10,264 bases of DNA from an uncultured Slackia sp. GTDB lineage: Bacteria; Actinomycetota; Coriobacteriia; Coriobacteriales; Eggerthellaceae. Location: contig USEZ01000061.1 in assembly GCA_900553775.1 (NCBI GenBank), positions 1 to 10,264 of the forward strand. Direction: 5' to 3'. Position 1 is the stretch's first letter. The number at the start of each line of letters is the position of its first letter. The notes beneath the pieces were generated by a model that saw only the letters and a program-made list of their open reading frames with translations, was not told where the DNA came from and made no database searches. This document shows positions 1 to 6,375 of this stretch, one piece after another. The position numbers and the translations under genes were made by a program.

Positions 1-467
1 CGGTGTTCGCCGTCCAATTCTTCATCTGGGTCTCCCTCATGCGCATGAGCATTTACGACACCTTGGGCTCGGGCTTCCAGTTCTCTCATATCTGGAGCAT
101 GATCAGGCGCGATCCGGCGGGTTTGCTCAAGATATTCTTCGGCGGCCTTTTGGCTTCGCTTGTCGTGGGCGCGGTCATGTCCGTCGTTTGGTCCGTCGTG
201 GTGTTCATCGGAATGGTGGTTGCCATGGGCGTGGCGGGCATCGCCGATTTCTCGGGGCTTTCCGCCTATGGAATGGAGGGCATCGCGCTGCTCGGCCTTA
301 TCGCTGCCGCTCTGTTCGCCCTTGCGGTCTTCTACCTCTCGGTTGCATGCAGCGTGGTCATTCAGGCGCTGATATACCGCAGCCTGGGCTATTGGACGGC
401 TCAATTCGACGTGGCGTCGTGGGGGTCGCAAGACGATCCGCTGCCTTGCGTCGGGCCTCGCAGGTGA
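1..467 (+). CDS. Integral membrane protein, 3' part only (possibly DUF4013-like)
   Basis: The frame is open from the left edge and ends at TGA 465-467, so only the C-terminal ~155 residues are visible and the true start lies outside the window. Counting from the GTG at position 3, two long hydrophobic stretches are clear: residues about 41-81, rich in Leu, Val, Gly and Ala and long enough for two membrane passes, and residues about 93-128. A short polar tail with SQDDPLP follows. The segment around residues 14-40 (amphipathic, with SGFQFSHIWSMIRRDP) followed by the hydrophobic block resembles membrane proteins annotated DUF4013, but this is recollection of pattern, not a search. The ybaK start codon lies five bases after the stop, so the two genes may be co-transcribed. 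No enzymatic motif is seen and the function is unknown. Confidence that it is coding is high; the family call is weak. Confidence 0.7.
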   Translation, partial: VFAVQFFIWVSLMRMSIYDTLGSGFQFSHIWSMIRRDPAGLLKIFFGGLLASLVVGAVMSVVWSVVVFIGMVVAMGVAGIADFSGLSAYGMEGIALLGLIAAALFALAVFYLSVACSVVIQALIYRSLGYWTAQFDVASWGSQDDPLPCVGPRR

Positions 468-472
468 TCGGG

Positions 473-961
473 ATGGGGTCGCACAAGGATAAGGTCGAAA
501 AGACGAACGCGATGCGCCTTCTCGATGGGCTCGGCATCGCGTACGGACACCATGTCTACGATCCCGACGAAGCATTGTCGGGGGTGGAGGTTGCCTCTTT
601 TCTGGGGCAGAATCCCGACAGGGTGTTCAAGACGCTTGTGACCGTCGGGAAAAGCGGGACGCACTACGTGTTCATGGTTCCTGTCGCATCGGAGCTCGAT
701 TTGAAAAAAGCCGCTGCCGCGGCGGGGGAGAAAAACATCGCCATGGTGAAATCCCGCGAGCTTCTCGGACTGACCGGATACGTCCATGGCGGATGCAGCC
801 CGGTAGGCATGAAGAAAAGCTTCACGACCTTCATCGACGAGACGGCGACGCTTTTCGAGGACGCGATTATCTGTTCGGGGGGTCGTATCGGCGATCAGAT
901 CGAGTTGCCCTTGTCCGACCTTATGAAGGCGTGCGACCTTACAATTGCGGATATCGCCTGA
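473..961 (+). CDS. ybaK: Cys-tRNA(Pro)/Cys-tRNA(Cys) deacylase, YbaK/EbsC family
   Basis: This 162-aa protein covers the whole length of the YbaK/EbsC family, a trans-editing enzyme that hydrolyses Cys mis-charged on tRNA-Pro in the cytoplasm. Family features seen are the N-terminal helix region (KTNAMRLLD, then YDPDEALSG with a conserved Val-Ala), the DRVFKTLV motif in which Lys53 matches the invariant catalytic-site lysine, the central VPVASELDLKKAA strand and helix, GYVHGGCSPVGMKK, and the C-terminal ICSGGRIGDQIEL segment. I chose ATG 473 because AGGTGA at 462-467 is a good ribosome binding site five bases upstream; the reading frame is open further upstream but overlaps the membrane protein gene. 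GTG 464, overlapping the upstream stop, is the only close alternative. The tRNA-Glu gene downstream has its own promoter and is probably an incidental neighbour. The family call is firm; exact tRNA preference is not decidable here. Confidence 0.93.
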   Translation: MGSHKDKVEKTNAMRLLDGLGIAYGHHVYDPDEALSGVEVASFLGQNPDRVFKTLVTVGKSGTHYVFMVPVASELDLKKAAAAAGEKNIAMVKSRELLGLTGYVHGGCSPVGMKKSFTTFIDETATLFEDAIICSGGRIGDQIELPLSDLMKACDLTIADIA

Positions 962-1062
962 TGAATGGCTGGTTTGTGTCGATTGGGACGGAATTTCGAC
1001 GCGCCGCGCTCGAGCCCGGTGGTTGCAGATGAAAAAAATTGCAACGAATTTCGAAAAAAGTG

Positions 1063-1093
1063 TTGCAACATCGACGGCTGTTTGCAATAATAT
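1063..1093 (+). promoter_or_regulatory. Putative promoter of the tRNA-Glu gene
   Basis: TTGCAA at 1063-1068 resembles a -35 box. TAATAT at 1088-1093 (19-bp spacer) or AATAAT at 1086-1091 (17-bp spacer) resembles a -10 box. Transcription would begin near 1100, giving a leader of about nine bases before the mature tRNA 5' end at 1109. The surrounding 1030-1095 stretch is clearly more AT-rich than its neighbours. The boxes are read by eye only. Confidence 0.5.
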
Positions 1094-1108
1094 CCGAGCT
1101 GCTTAAGT

Positions 1109-1183
1109 GTCCCCATAGTCTAGAGGTCAGGACGCGGCCCTTTCAAGGCTGAGACACGAGTTCGATTCTCGTTGGGGGCACCA
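1109..1183 (+). tRNA. tRNA-Glu (anticodon UUC), CCA encoded
   Basis: A complete cloverleaf can be folded. The acceptor stem pairs 1109-1115 (GTCCCCA) with 1173-1179 (TGGGGGC), including one U2-G71 wobble. The D arm starts at 1118 and closes with GGAC at 1130-1133. The anticodon stem CGGCC (1135-1139) pairs with GGCTG (1147-1151) around the loop CTTTCAA, with anticodon TTC at 1142-1144. The T stem ACGAG (1156-1160) pairs with CTCGT (1168-1172) around TTCGATT. The discriminator is A1180 and CCA 1181-1183 is encoded. The sequence closely matches bacterial tRNA-Glu, with a promoter before it and an intrinsic terminator right after, so it is a single-gene transcription unit. Confidence 0.97.
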
Positions 1184-1193
1184 TCGATTGCTC

Positions 1194-1222
1194 AACCCAG
1201 GCATTGTTTGCCTGGGTTTTTT
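1194..1222 (+). terminator. Rho-independent terminator of tRNA-Glu
   Basis: A perfect 10-bp stem, AACCCAGGCA (1194-1203) with TGCCTGGGTT (1209-1218), encloses a 5-base loop and runs into a T tract (1217-1222, followed by ATTT). It begins 10 bases after the tRNA CCA end, so it ends the tRNA transcript and insulates the redox gene cluster downstream. Confidence 0.93.
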
Positions 1223-1279
1223 ATTTCCGGCGTTTTCGTCGGCCGGGTTCTTGCCTGTTCGTCGGTGTCGTCGGCGGGG

Positions 1280-1285
1280 TATCAT
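1280..1285 (+). promoter_or_regulatory. Possible -10 box for the redox cluster
   Basis: TATCAT lies between the tRNA terminator and the first gene of the redox cluster. No good -35 box stands at 16-18 bp; TTGCCT at 1251-1256 is 23 bp away. A promoter is expected somewhere in 1223-1400 because the terminator at 1194-1222 blocks read-through, and this is the best match I see. The rest of this stretch holds no gene I can support. Confidence 0.3.
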
Positions 1286-1366
1286 ACGGCAATGCGCGCG
1301 GCCCTTGCCGGTCGGATCGTCCGATGAGGGCGCCAGCGCGTAATGGATTGCATTGGAGAATGCGAG

Positions 1367-1393
1367 GCGGACGCCGCAGCCGATGGCGTCCGC
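1367..1393 (+). promoter_or_regulatory. Leader hairpin before the Cys-rich protein gene
   Basis: GCGGACGCC (1367-1375) and GGCGTCCGC (1385-1393) form a perfect 9-bp stem with a 9-base loop. It lies just upstream of the ribosome binding site at 1402-1410. It has no T tract, so it is not a terminator. It could stabilise or regulate the leader, or may simply reflect high GC. Confidence 0.35.
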
Positions 1394-1415
1394 GTTCGTG
1401 CGGAAAGGGGATGCC

Positions 1416-1664
1416 ATGGCTTTTTGCTGGGAGTTGCGAGGGTGCGACGAGGAGATGCAGAGCCGCTGTCCGCATAACGTGCCGGGCGAACCGTGTCCTT
1501 CCGACTGCAATTTTTCGGCATGCGACCGTCCGACCCACGCGGTAGCGCAGGGTCTTGCCATTCTCGACAATCCCGAAGTCGACCGTTCGGCCGCGGTGAA
1601 GGAAGTATGCCGCGCATGCTCGTTTTTCATCGAGCATGGTCCGGTTATCGACAAGGAGGCGTAA
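1416..1664 (+). CDS. Small eight-cysteine protein, probable metal or Fe-S binding
   Basis: This 82-aa soluble protein has cysteines at residues 4, 10, 18, 27, 31, 36, 65 and 68. The N-terminus has CWELRGC, followed by RCP, then CPSDC and SAC, and a C-terminal CRAC. The paired CW-type start and spaced cysteines resemble small proteins described as two-CW domain proteins, but I see only one CW, so the family is uncertain. Eight cysteines suit zinc or Fe-S binding. ATG 1416 is chosen because GGAAAGGGG at 1402-1410 is a good ribosome binding site five bases upstream and the Cys-rich homologous part starts there; the frame is open further upstream only from a TTG. The stop is three bases from the start of the flavoprotein gene, and the flavoprotein's ribosome binding site lies inside this gene's end, so the two are translationally coupled and may act together. 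No signal peptide or membrane segment is visible. Confidence 0.78.
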   Translation: MAFCWELRGCDEEMQSRCPHNVPGEPCPSDCNFSACDRPTHAVAQGLAILDNPEVDRSAAVKEVCRACSFFIEHGPVIDKEA

Positions 1665-1667
1665 GGC

Positions 1668-2915
1668 ATGGCGCGTATCGCAATCGTCGGAGGAGGGGCG
1701 TCGGGCCTCGCATGCGCTATCGCCGCATCTCGCGGCGGGGTCGAGCCCGTCGTTTTCGAGGCGGCCGAGCGCGTGGGGAAAAAGATTCTTGCGACAGGCA
1801 ACGGGCGCTGCAATATAAGCAACGCCGACATCATGAGCGACGACTACAACCGCCCTGAATTCGTCCAGGCCGCCATGAATGCGCTGCCTCCGGAAGAGGT
1901 GCAGCGTTTCTTTTCCGATGCGGGGCTGCTCGCGTTCGAAGAAGACGAAGGGCGTATCTATCCCTACAGCAACAAGGCGGCGACCGTCGTCGATGTGCTC
2001 AGACTCTGCCTTGACGAAGAACGGGTTGAGCAGCGTTGCGGCGTGCGCGTCGCAGCGGTGCGTCCTGCGCATGATGCGGCGGGCGCATGGGACGTCGTGC
2101 TTGAAGACGGAACGAGCGAGCGTTTCGACGCGGCCGTGGTGACGCCGGGCGGTGCGCCGATGAAAGGCCTCGTTCCCGATGATGTGAAATACGTTTCGAC
2201 CCGTCCGGTTCTTGCTGCCTTGAAAACCGACACGGGCAATATCAAAGGGCTTTCCGGCATCCGCGTGCGCGCCCGTCTTTATCTCGATGCCGATCCCGCC
2301 GACTTGCGCGATGCGTGGATGGACGTGGTCGATCCGGAATTCGAATCGGATTATGCGGGCCCCGAGACGAACGGAGAGGTCCTTTTCAGAGACTACGGCA
2401 TTTCGGGCATTGCGGCTTTCGACATGTCGCGCTATGTGCATTCCGGCCAGATGGTCTTCATCGATTTGCTGCCCGATCTAGACCCTCAGCAGAAAGTCGA
2501 TTTCATCTGGGACCAGTCGATGGCCCATCCGACGCGTTCGGCGAGCCAGGTGCTGGCGGGCATGCTGCCCTCGCGTGTGGCGCGGGCCGTGGCGGTTGCG
2601 GCGGGGATCGATCCCGACGAACCGATCGTCGCCGAGCAGGAGGCCGTGGTGCTCGCGATGGTCTGCGAATCGTTCGGACTGACGGTGAAAGGCATAGCCG
2701 ACCCTAAACAGGCGCAGGTCATGCGCGGGGGCTATGCGGTGAAGGGATTCGACCCTGAAACGATGGAATGCAAAAAGCACCCGGGACTGTTCGTCGCAGG
2801 CGAGGCGCTCGATGTCGACGGCCGTTGCGGCGGCTATAACCTGCATTGGGCATGGACAAGCGGTCTTTTGGCGGGGAGCGCCGCCGCGGCGTATGCGTCG
2901 CGGAACGGCCGATAG
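1668..2915 (+). CDS. NAD(P)/FAD-dependent oxidoreductase, HI0933/YhiN/BaiN family
   Basis: This 415-aa protein is full length for the HI0933 family (YhiN in E. coli, BaiN in bile-acid-converting clostridia). The N-terminal FAD-binding Rossmann motif is GGGASG at residues 8-13. The family signature GKKILATGNGRCNISN follows, with NGRCN at residues 45-49, and the C-terminal FAD-contact motif GEALDVDGRCGGYN starts at residue 378. These flavoproteins are cytoplasmic. BaiN has been linked to bile acid dehydroxylation steps, but most members have no proven substrate, so function here is open. The start ATG 1668 has a near-ideal AAGGAGG (1653-1659) eight bases upstream. The gene follows the small Cys-rich gene by three bases and precedes a second flavoprotein by 32 bases, indicating one operon. 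No missing key residue is seen. Confidence 0.93.
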   Translation: MARIAIVGGGASGLACAIAASRGGVEPVVFEAAERVGKKILATGNGRCNISNADIMSDDYNRPEFVQAAMNALPPEEVQRFFSDAGLLAFEEDEGRIYPYSNKAATVVDVLRLCLDEERVEQRCGVRVAAVRPAHDAAGAWDVVLEDGTSERFDAAVVTPGGAPMKGLVPDDVKYVSTRPVLAALKTDTGNIKGLSGIRVRARLYLDADPADLRDAWMDVVDPEFESDYAGPETNGEVLFRDYGISGIAAFDMSRYVHSGQMVFIDLLPDLDPQQKVDFIWDQSMAHPTRSASQVLAGMLPSRVARAVAVAAGIDPDEPIVAEQEAVVLAMVCESFGLTVKGIADPKQAQVMRGGYAVKGFDPETMECKKHPGLFVAGEALDVDGRCGGYNLHWAWTSGLLAGSAAAAYASRNGR

Positions 2916-2947
2916 GGCCGCGGTGCGTTTTCTCGGAAGAGGTATTC

Positions 2948-4621
2948 ATGCTTGAGATAAGCAATCTTCGCCTTCCGCTCGATGCGGGCCTCGAATGCGG
3001 GGAGGATATCGTGGCGGGCGCAATCGCGAAATCCCTGGGAATCGAACGGGGTCGCATCCGGTCTTTGCGGCTCTTGAAACGCAGCGTGGATGCGCGCAAG
3101 AGAAACGACGTGCATTTCGTGGCCACGTATGCATTCGATTGCGCCTGCTCGCAAGAGGAGCAGGCCGCCCTTGTCCGCAAGGGCTGCAGGCCGCCTGCGC
3201 ATCTTAAGGTCCACGTTCCCTACGGGGGCTATGCCGTGTCGCATCTCGAAGCCGGGCTTTCGTCGCGGCCGATCGTGGTAGGGACCGGCCCTGCGGGGCT
3301 TTTCGCCGCATGGACGCTTGCGCACGCGGGCGCACGCCCCCTCGTTATCGAACGGGGCCGGGATGTCGAGGCTCGCCTTGCCTCCGTCGCGCGTTTCGAA
3401 GCGGGCGGCGCGCTCGACCCCGAGTCGAATATCCAATTCGGCGAAGGCGGGGCGGGCACGTTTTCCGACGGGAAGCTTACGACGAACATCAAGAATCCCC
3501 GCTGCAAAGACGTGCTGCATATTTTCGCCCAGGCGGGCGCCCCCGAAGAGATTCTCTGGCAGGCGAAGCCGCATATCGGAACCGACCTGCTCGTCAGCGT
3601 GGTGAAGCGCCTGCGCGAGGATATCGTCGAGCACGGCGGGGAGGTGCGTTTTCAGACGCGCCTCGATGCGTTGCATTTCCAGAATGGCGCCTTGGATTCC
3701 GTCACGTTGGGCGATGTCGCGCGCGGCGCCGTCGAAGAAGTGCGGACGCGCTTTCTCGTGCTTGCCTGCGGGCATTCGGCGCGCGATACGTTCGAGGCCG
3801 TGCGCGATGCGGGCATTCTCATGGAGCGCAAGCCGTTTTCGGTCGGCGTGCGCATCGAGCATCCGCAAGGCCTCATCGACCGAGCCCAGTACGGCCCGTT
3901 TTCCTCCCATTCCGCCCTCGGTGCGGCCGATTACAAGCTGGCGGTCCATCTCGAAGACGGCCGGGGCGTCTACACGTTTTGCATGTGTCCCGGCGGAGAG
4001 GTGGTGTGCGCCGCCTCCGAGGAGGGCAGCGTGTGCGTCAACGGCATGAGCCGCTTCGCGCGCGACGGGCGCAATGCCAACGCGGCGCTGCTCGTAGGCG
4101 TCGACGAGTCCGACCTTGACGGCGACGACGTGCTTGCGGGCGTGGCTTTGCAGCGGCGTATGGAGCGCGCGGCTTTCGAGGCGGCAGGTTCGACCTATGC
4201 GGCCCCGGCGCAGTATGCGGACGATTTTCTCGCCCATCGCCGAAGCGAGGGGGTTCGTGCCGGATCGGCGGAGCCCACCTATGCGCGCGGCGTCGCATGG
4301 TGCGACCTGCACGAGATTTTGCCGCCGTTCGTCTCTGCGTCGCTTGAAGCGGCCCTGCCGCTTTTCGATAGAAGGATTCGCGGGTTCGCCTCGAAAGACG
4401 CCGTGATGACGGGCGTGGAAACGCGCAGTTCGAGCCCGGTGCGCATCGTACGCGACAGAACGGATATGCAGGCATCGCTTATCGACGCGCCATGCCGCGA
4501 GGTGAAAACGGGCGTGTACCCGTGCGGCGAAGGGGCGGGCTATGCGGGGGGAATCATGTCTGCCGCGGTGGACGGTCTTCGCGTTGCGGAAGCTTTGGTC
4601 GCACGCATGAACGAGGGATAG
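2948..4621 (+). CDS. FAD-dependent dehydrogenase, COG2509-like
   Basis: This 557-aa protein matches the uncharacterised FAD-dependent dehydrogenase group (COG2509), whose members are about 450-560 aa. Residues 1-100 form a small N-terminal domain typical of the longer members. The FAD-binding GTGPAG motif is at 112-117, followed by an ERG at the end of the second strand. The group signature NIQFGEGGAGTFSDGKL and then KNPRC follow, and the C-terminal FAD-contact segment is GEGAGYAGG at about 527-535. ATG 2948 is supported by AGAGG at 2938-2942, five bases upstream; the frame extends upstream but would overlap the preceding gene. The substrate is not known for the family; a role in anaerobic redox metabolism is inference. 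It sits in the same operon as the HI0933-type flavoprotein, so two flavoenzymes are made from one transcript. No frameshift or missing motif is visible. Confidence 0.92.
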   Translation: MLEISNLRLPLDAGLECGEDIVAGAIAKSLGIERGRIRSLRLLKRSVDARKRNDVHFVATYAFDCACSQEEQAALVRKGCRPPAHLKVHVPYGGYAVSHLEAGLSSRPIVVGTGPAGLFAAWTLAHAGARPLVIERGRDVEARLASVARFEAGGALDPESNIQFGEGGAGTFSDGKLTTNIKNPRCKDVLHIFAQAGAPEEILWQAKPHIGTDLLVSVVKRLREDIVEHGGEVRFQTRLDALHFQNGALDSVTLGDVARGAVEEVRTRFLVLACGHSARDTFEAVRDAGILMERKPFSVGVRIEHPQGLIDRAQYGPFSSHSALGAADYKLAVHLEDGRGVYTFCMCPGGEVVCAASEEGSVCVNGMSRFARDGRNANAALLVGVDESDLDGDDVLAGVALQRRMERAAFEAAGSTYAAPAQYADDFLAHRRSEGVRAGSAEPTYARGVAWCDLHEILPPFVSASLEAALPLFDRRIRGFASKDAVMTGVETRSSSPVRIVRDRTDMQASLIDAPCREVKTGVYPCGEGAGYAGGIMSAAVDGLRVAEALVARMNEG

Positions 4622-4661
4622 GTCCGCCGATCGCCTGCGGGCCGGCGGCTGTGGCGTCCGT

Positions 4662-4677
4662 GCCGCCATGATGGCGG
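4662..4677 (+). other. Short hairpin in the gap before the ArsC-like gene
   Basis: CCGCCA (4663-4668) and TGGCGG (4672-4677) form a 6-bp stem with a 3-base loop. No T tract follows, so it is not a convincing terminator. I see no other feature in the 98-base gap, and no clear promoter, so the ArsC-like gene may be read from the upstream operon. Confidence 0.25.
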
Positions 4678-4719
4678 GCGGGCTTTCGCGCTCGATCGAG
4701 AGGAAAAGGAGAGACGACC

Positions 4720-5075
4720 ATGAGCGTTTTATTCGTGGAATATCCGAAATGCACGACGTGCAAAAGGGCGAAGAAGTGGCTCGACGATCACGGAATCGAT
4801 TACGTCGACAGGCATATCGTCGAAGACAATCCGTCGGCGGCCGAGCTTTCCGCATGGCATGAGAAAAGCCCGTGCGCAGGTTCTTCAACACGAGCGGCAT
4901 GAAGTATCGCGAGCTCGGCATGAAGGCGAAACTCGATGCGGGCATGACCGACGCGGAGTGCTTCGAGGCGCTTTCGGGCGACGGCATGCTGGTGAAGCGT
5001 CCTATCGTGGTCGGAGAGGATTTCGTCCTGGTCGGCTTCAAGGAAGACGCCTGGGCCGAGGCGCTTCTTGGCTAG
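4720..5075 (+). pseudogene. ArsC/Spx/YusI-family thioredoxin-fold gene, frameshifted
   Basis: The first part (from ATG 4720, with AAAGGAGA at 4705-4712 upstream) reads MSVLFVEYPKCTTCKRAKKW, with a redox CTTC at residues 11-14 typical of the ArsC/Spx family. This frame runs off into an unrelated tail and stops at 4902. The second part, in a different frame from about 4869, reads VRRFFNTSGMKYRELG and continues to GEDFVLVGFKEDAW, ending at 5075. Together they make one ~120-aa protein like B. subtilis YusI, except that the usual SGLP between the parts is reduced to S and P. Loss of seven bases near 4869-4871 (the Gly-Leu codons plus one base) fits best; a single missing C in the CCC run would also restore the frame but leave Gly-Leu absent. 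Members are small cytoplasmic thiol proteins, not necessarily arsenate reductases. It may be a true pseudogene or an assembly error. Confidence 0.85.
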
Positions 5076-5191
5076 ACCGCCATACGCTTCGGACCTCGCG
5101 TGCCGACGGCCTATCTGTCGTTTCGGTGCGCTCGGCCGGCGTCTGAGCTTCGGGCGTGCGGAATTGGTATGCTGCCCGGATGAACACGTAC

Positions 5192-5222
5192 AAGCGCGTC
5201 GCAGCGAGGCGGCGCGCTTTTT
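5192..5222 (+). terminator. Terminator-like hairpin in the murB leader (possible attenuator)
   Basis: AAGCGCGTCGC (5192-5202) pairs with GCGGCGCGCTT (5209-5219), 11 bp with one G-U pair, around a 6-base loop, and runs into TTTTT (5218-5222). The murB ribosome binding site AAAGGTGA begins only six bases later, at 5229. There is no room for a promoter between the T tract and murB, so murB transcripts must start upstream or inside the hairpin and read through it. It may therefore serve both as the terminator of the ArsC-like gene and as an attenuator of murB. A weak -10-like TATGCT is at 5168-5173. Confidence 0.65.
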
Positions 5223-5240
5223 GCGACGAAAGGTGATGAG

Positions 5241-6197
5241 ATGACAGCTGTCCGCCCGAATGAAGGAGTTCCAACGGGCTCTTTCGGGGTCGACGTCGAG
5301 GCGATCGCCCCCTCTCTTGCGCGCATTCTCGGCGCCGACAACGTTTTGCTCGAAGAGCCTATGGCGAATCATACGACGTTTCGCATCGGCGGCCCTGCCG
5401 CCGTCTATGCCGTGCCGCACGCGGTCGATGAGCTTGCCGCCTGCATACGCGCATGCCGCGAAGCGGGCGTCGCCCTGCGCGTCGTCGGCAACGGAAGCGA
5501 CCTGCTTGTGGCTGACGAGGGCCTGCGTTGCGTCGTGATCCAGGTGCTCGACAACCTTTCCGCCCTATCCGTCGATGGAACGGAGATTCGCGTGCAGGCG
5601 GGCGCGACGAATGAGGCCGTGGCCCAAGCGGCGCTCGCCGCGCGACTGACGGGATTCGAGTTCGCCAGCGGCATTCCCGGCACGATAGGCGGCGCAGCCA
5701 TCATGAACGCAGGCGCATACGGCGGCGAGTTCAAAGACGTCGCCGTCTCGTTGACGTGCATCACGCCCGAAGGCGATATCGTGAGCGTTTCGCGCGATGA
5801 GGCCGATTGGTCGTACCGCCATAGCATGATGGACGAGGCTGGCTATACGGTGGTCGAGGCGGTTTTGCGTCTCGAAGAGGACGATCCCGTCGCCATCGAA
5901 GCGCGCATGGACGACCTGAAGGCCCGCCGCGAGGAGAAGCAGCCCCTCGACATGCCGAGCGCGGGAAGCACGTTCAAGCGTCCCGAGGGCTATTTCGCGG
6001 GAAAACTCATTCAAGATTCCGGCTTGCGCGGGTATCGCGTGGGCGGCGCGCAGGTGTCGGAGAAGCATACGGGTTTCGTCGTCAACGCGGGAGGAGCCAC
6101 CGCGCACGACGTGATGCGCCTTATCGAAGACGTGCAGCAGCGCGTGCATGAGCGTTTCGGCGTGCGCCTCGAGCCCGAGGTGCGCATCTGGAGATAG
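5241..6197 (+). CDS. murB: UDP-N-acetylenolpyruvoylglucosamine reductase (MurB, type II)
   Basis: This 318-aa protein is the cytoplasmic flavoenzyme that reduces UDP-GlcNAc-enolpyruvate to UDP-MurNAc with NADPH in peptidoglycan precursor synthesis. The FAD-binding part has NHTTFRIGGPA and VVGNGSDLLV, then GFEFASGIPGTIGGA and MNAGAYGGE. Active-site residues are visible: Arg193 in YRHS, the catalytic Ser243 in SAGSTFKRP, and Glu313 in LEPEVRIW near the C-terminus. The short length and lack of the extra tyrosine loop match type II MurB. ATG 5241 has AAAGGTGA (5229-5236) upstream; the ATG at 5236 is out of frame. The first ~25 residues before the conserved core are variable. The gene is probably its own unit, behind the leader hairpin, and converges on the PAP2 gene. 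All key residues are intact. Confidence 0.97.
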   Translation: MTAVRPNEGVPTGSFGVDVEAIAPSLARILGADNVLLEEPMANHTTFRIGGPAAVYAVPHAVDELAACIRACREAGVALRVVGNGSDLLVADEGLRCVVIQVLDNLSALSVDGTEIRVQAGATNEAVAQAALAARLTGFEFASGIPGTIGGAAIMNAGAYGGEFKDVAVSLTCITPEGDIVSVSRDEADWSYRHSMMDEAGYTVVEAVLRLEEDDPVAIEARMDDLKARREEKQPLDMPSAGSTFKRPEGYFAGKLIQDSGLRGYRVGGAQVSEKHTGFVVNAGGATAHDVMRLIEDVQQRVHERFGVRLEPEVRIWR

Positions 6198-6240
6198 TCC
6201 GTTTCGCCCGAATGGCCTGCGCCCGGTCCAAAACGCCCGT

Positions 6241-6274
6241 ACGCCGCTTCTTTTCGTTCGAAGAGGGGCGGCGT
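6241..6274. terminator. Possible bidirectional terminator between murB and the PAP2 gene
   Basis: ACGCCGC (6241-6247) pairs with GCGGCGT (6268-6274), and the inner bases continue to pair through several G-U contacts to give a stem of about 14 bp. It lies between two convergent genes, where a two-way terminator is expected. No T tract follows directly on the plus strand, and on the minus strand only a TTTT some bases away, so the call is modest. I see nothing else in the 178-base gap 6198-6375. Confidence 0.4.
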
Positions 6275-6375
6275 TGCCGCAAAAGGGGGAGGGTCTTGTC
6301 GCCGGCGGCGGAAATGCGTTGCGAGCGGACGGAAAATCGCCGGTCTCGTCTCGCTGCTTTCGACGGCTTCGCCGT

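Noticed and set aside
4860..4875. Programmed -1 frameshift in the ArsC-like gene
   Set aside because: The site GAAAAGC is not a canonical slippery heptamer and shifting would still leave the conserved Gly-Leu missing.
2834..5041. A very long open frame on the minus strand (735 codons) across the flavoprotein genes
   Set aside because: It is antisense to clearly recognisable flavoprotein and ArsC-like genes, has no family features and is Arg/Ala/His-rich as expected for a shadow in GC-rich DNA.
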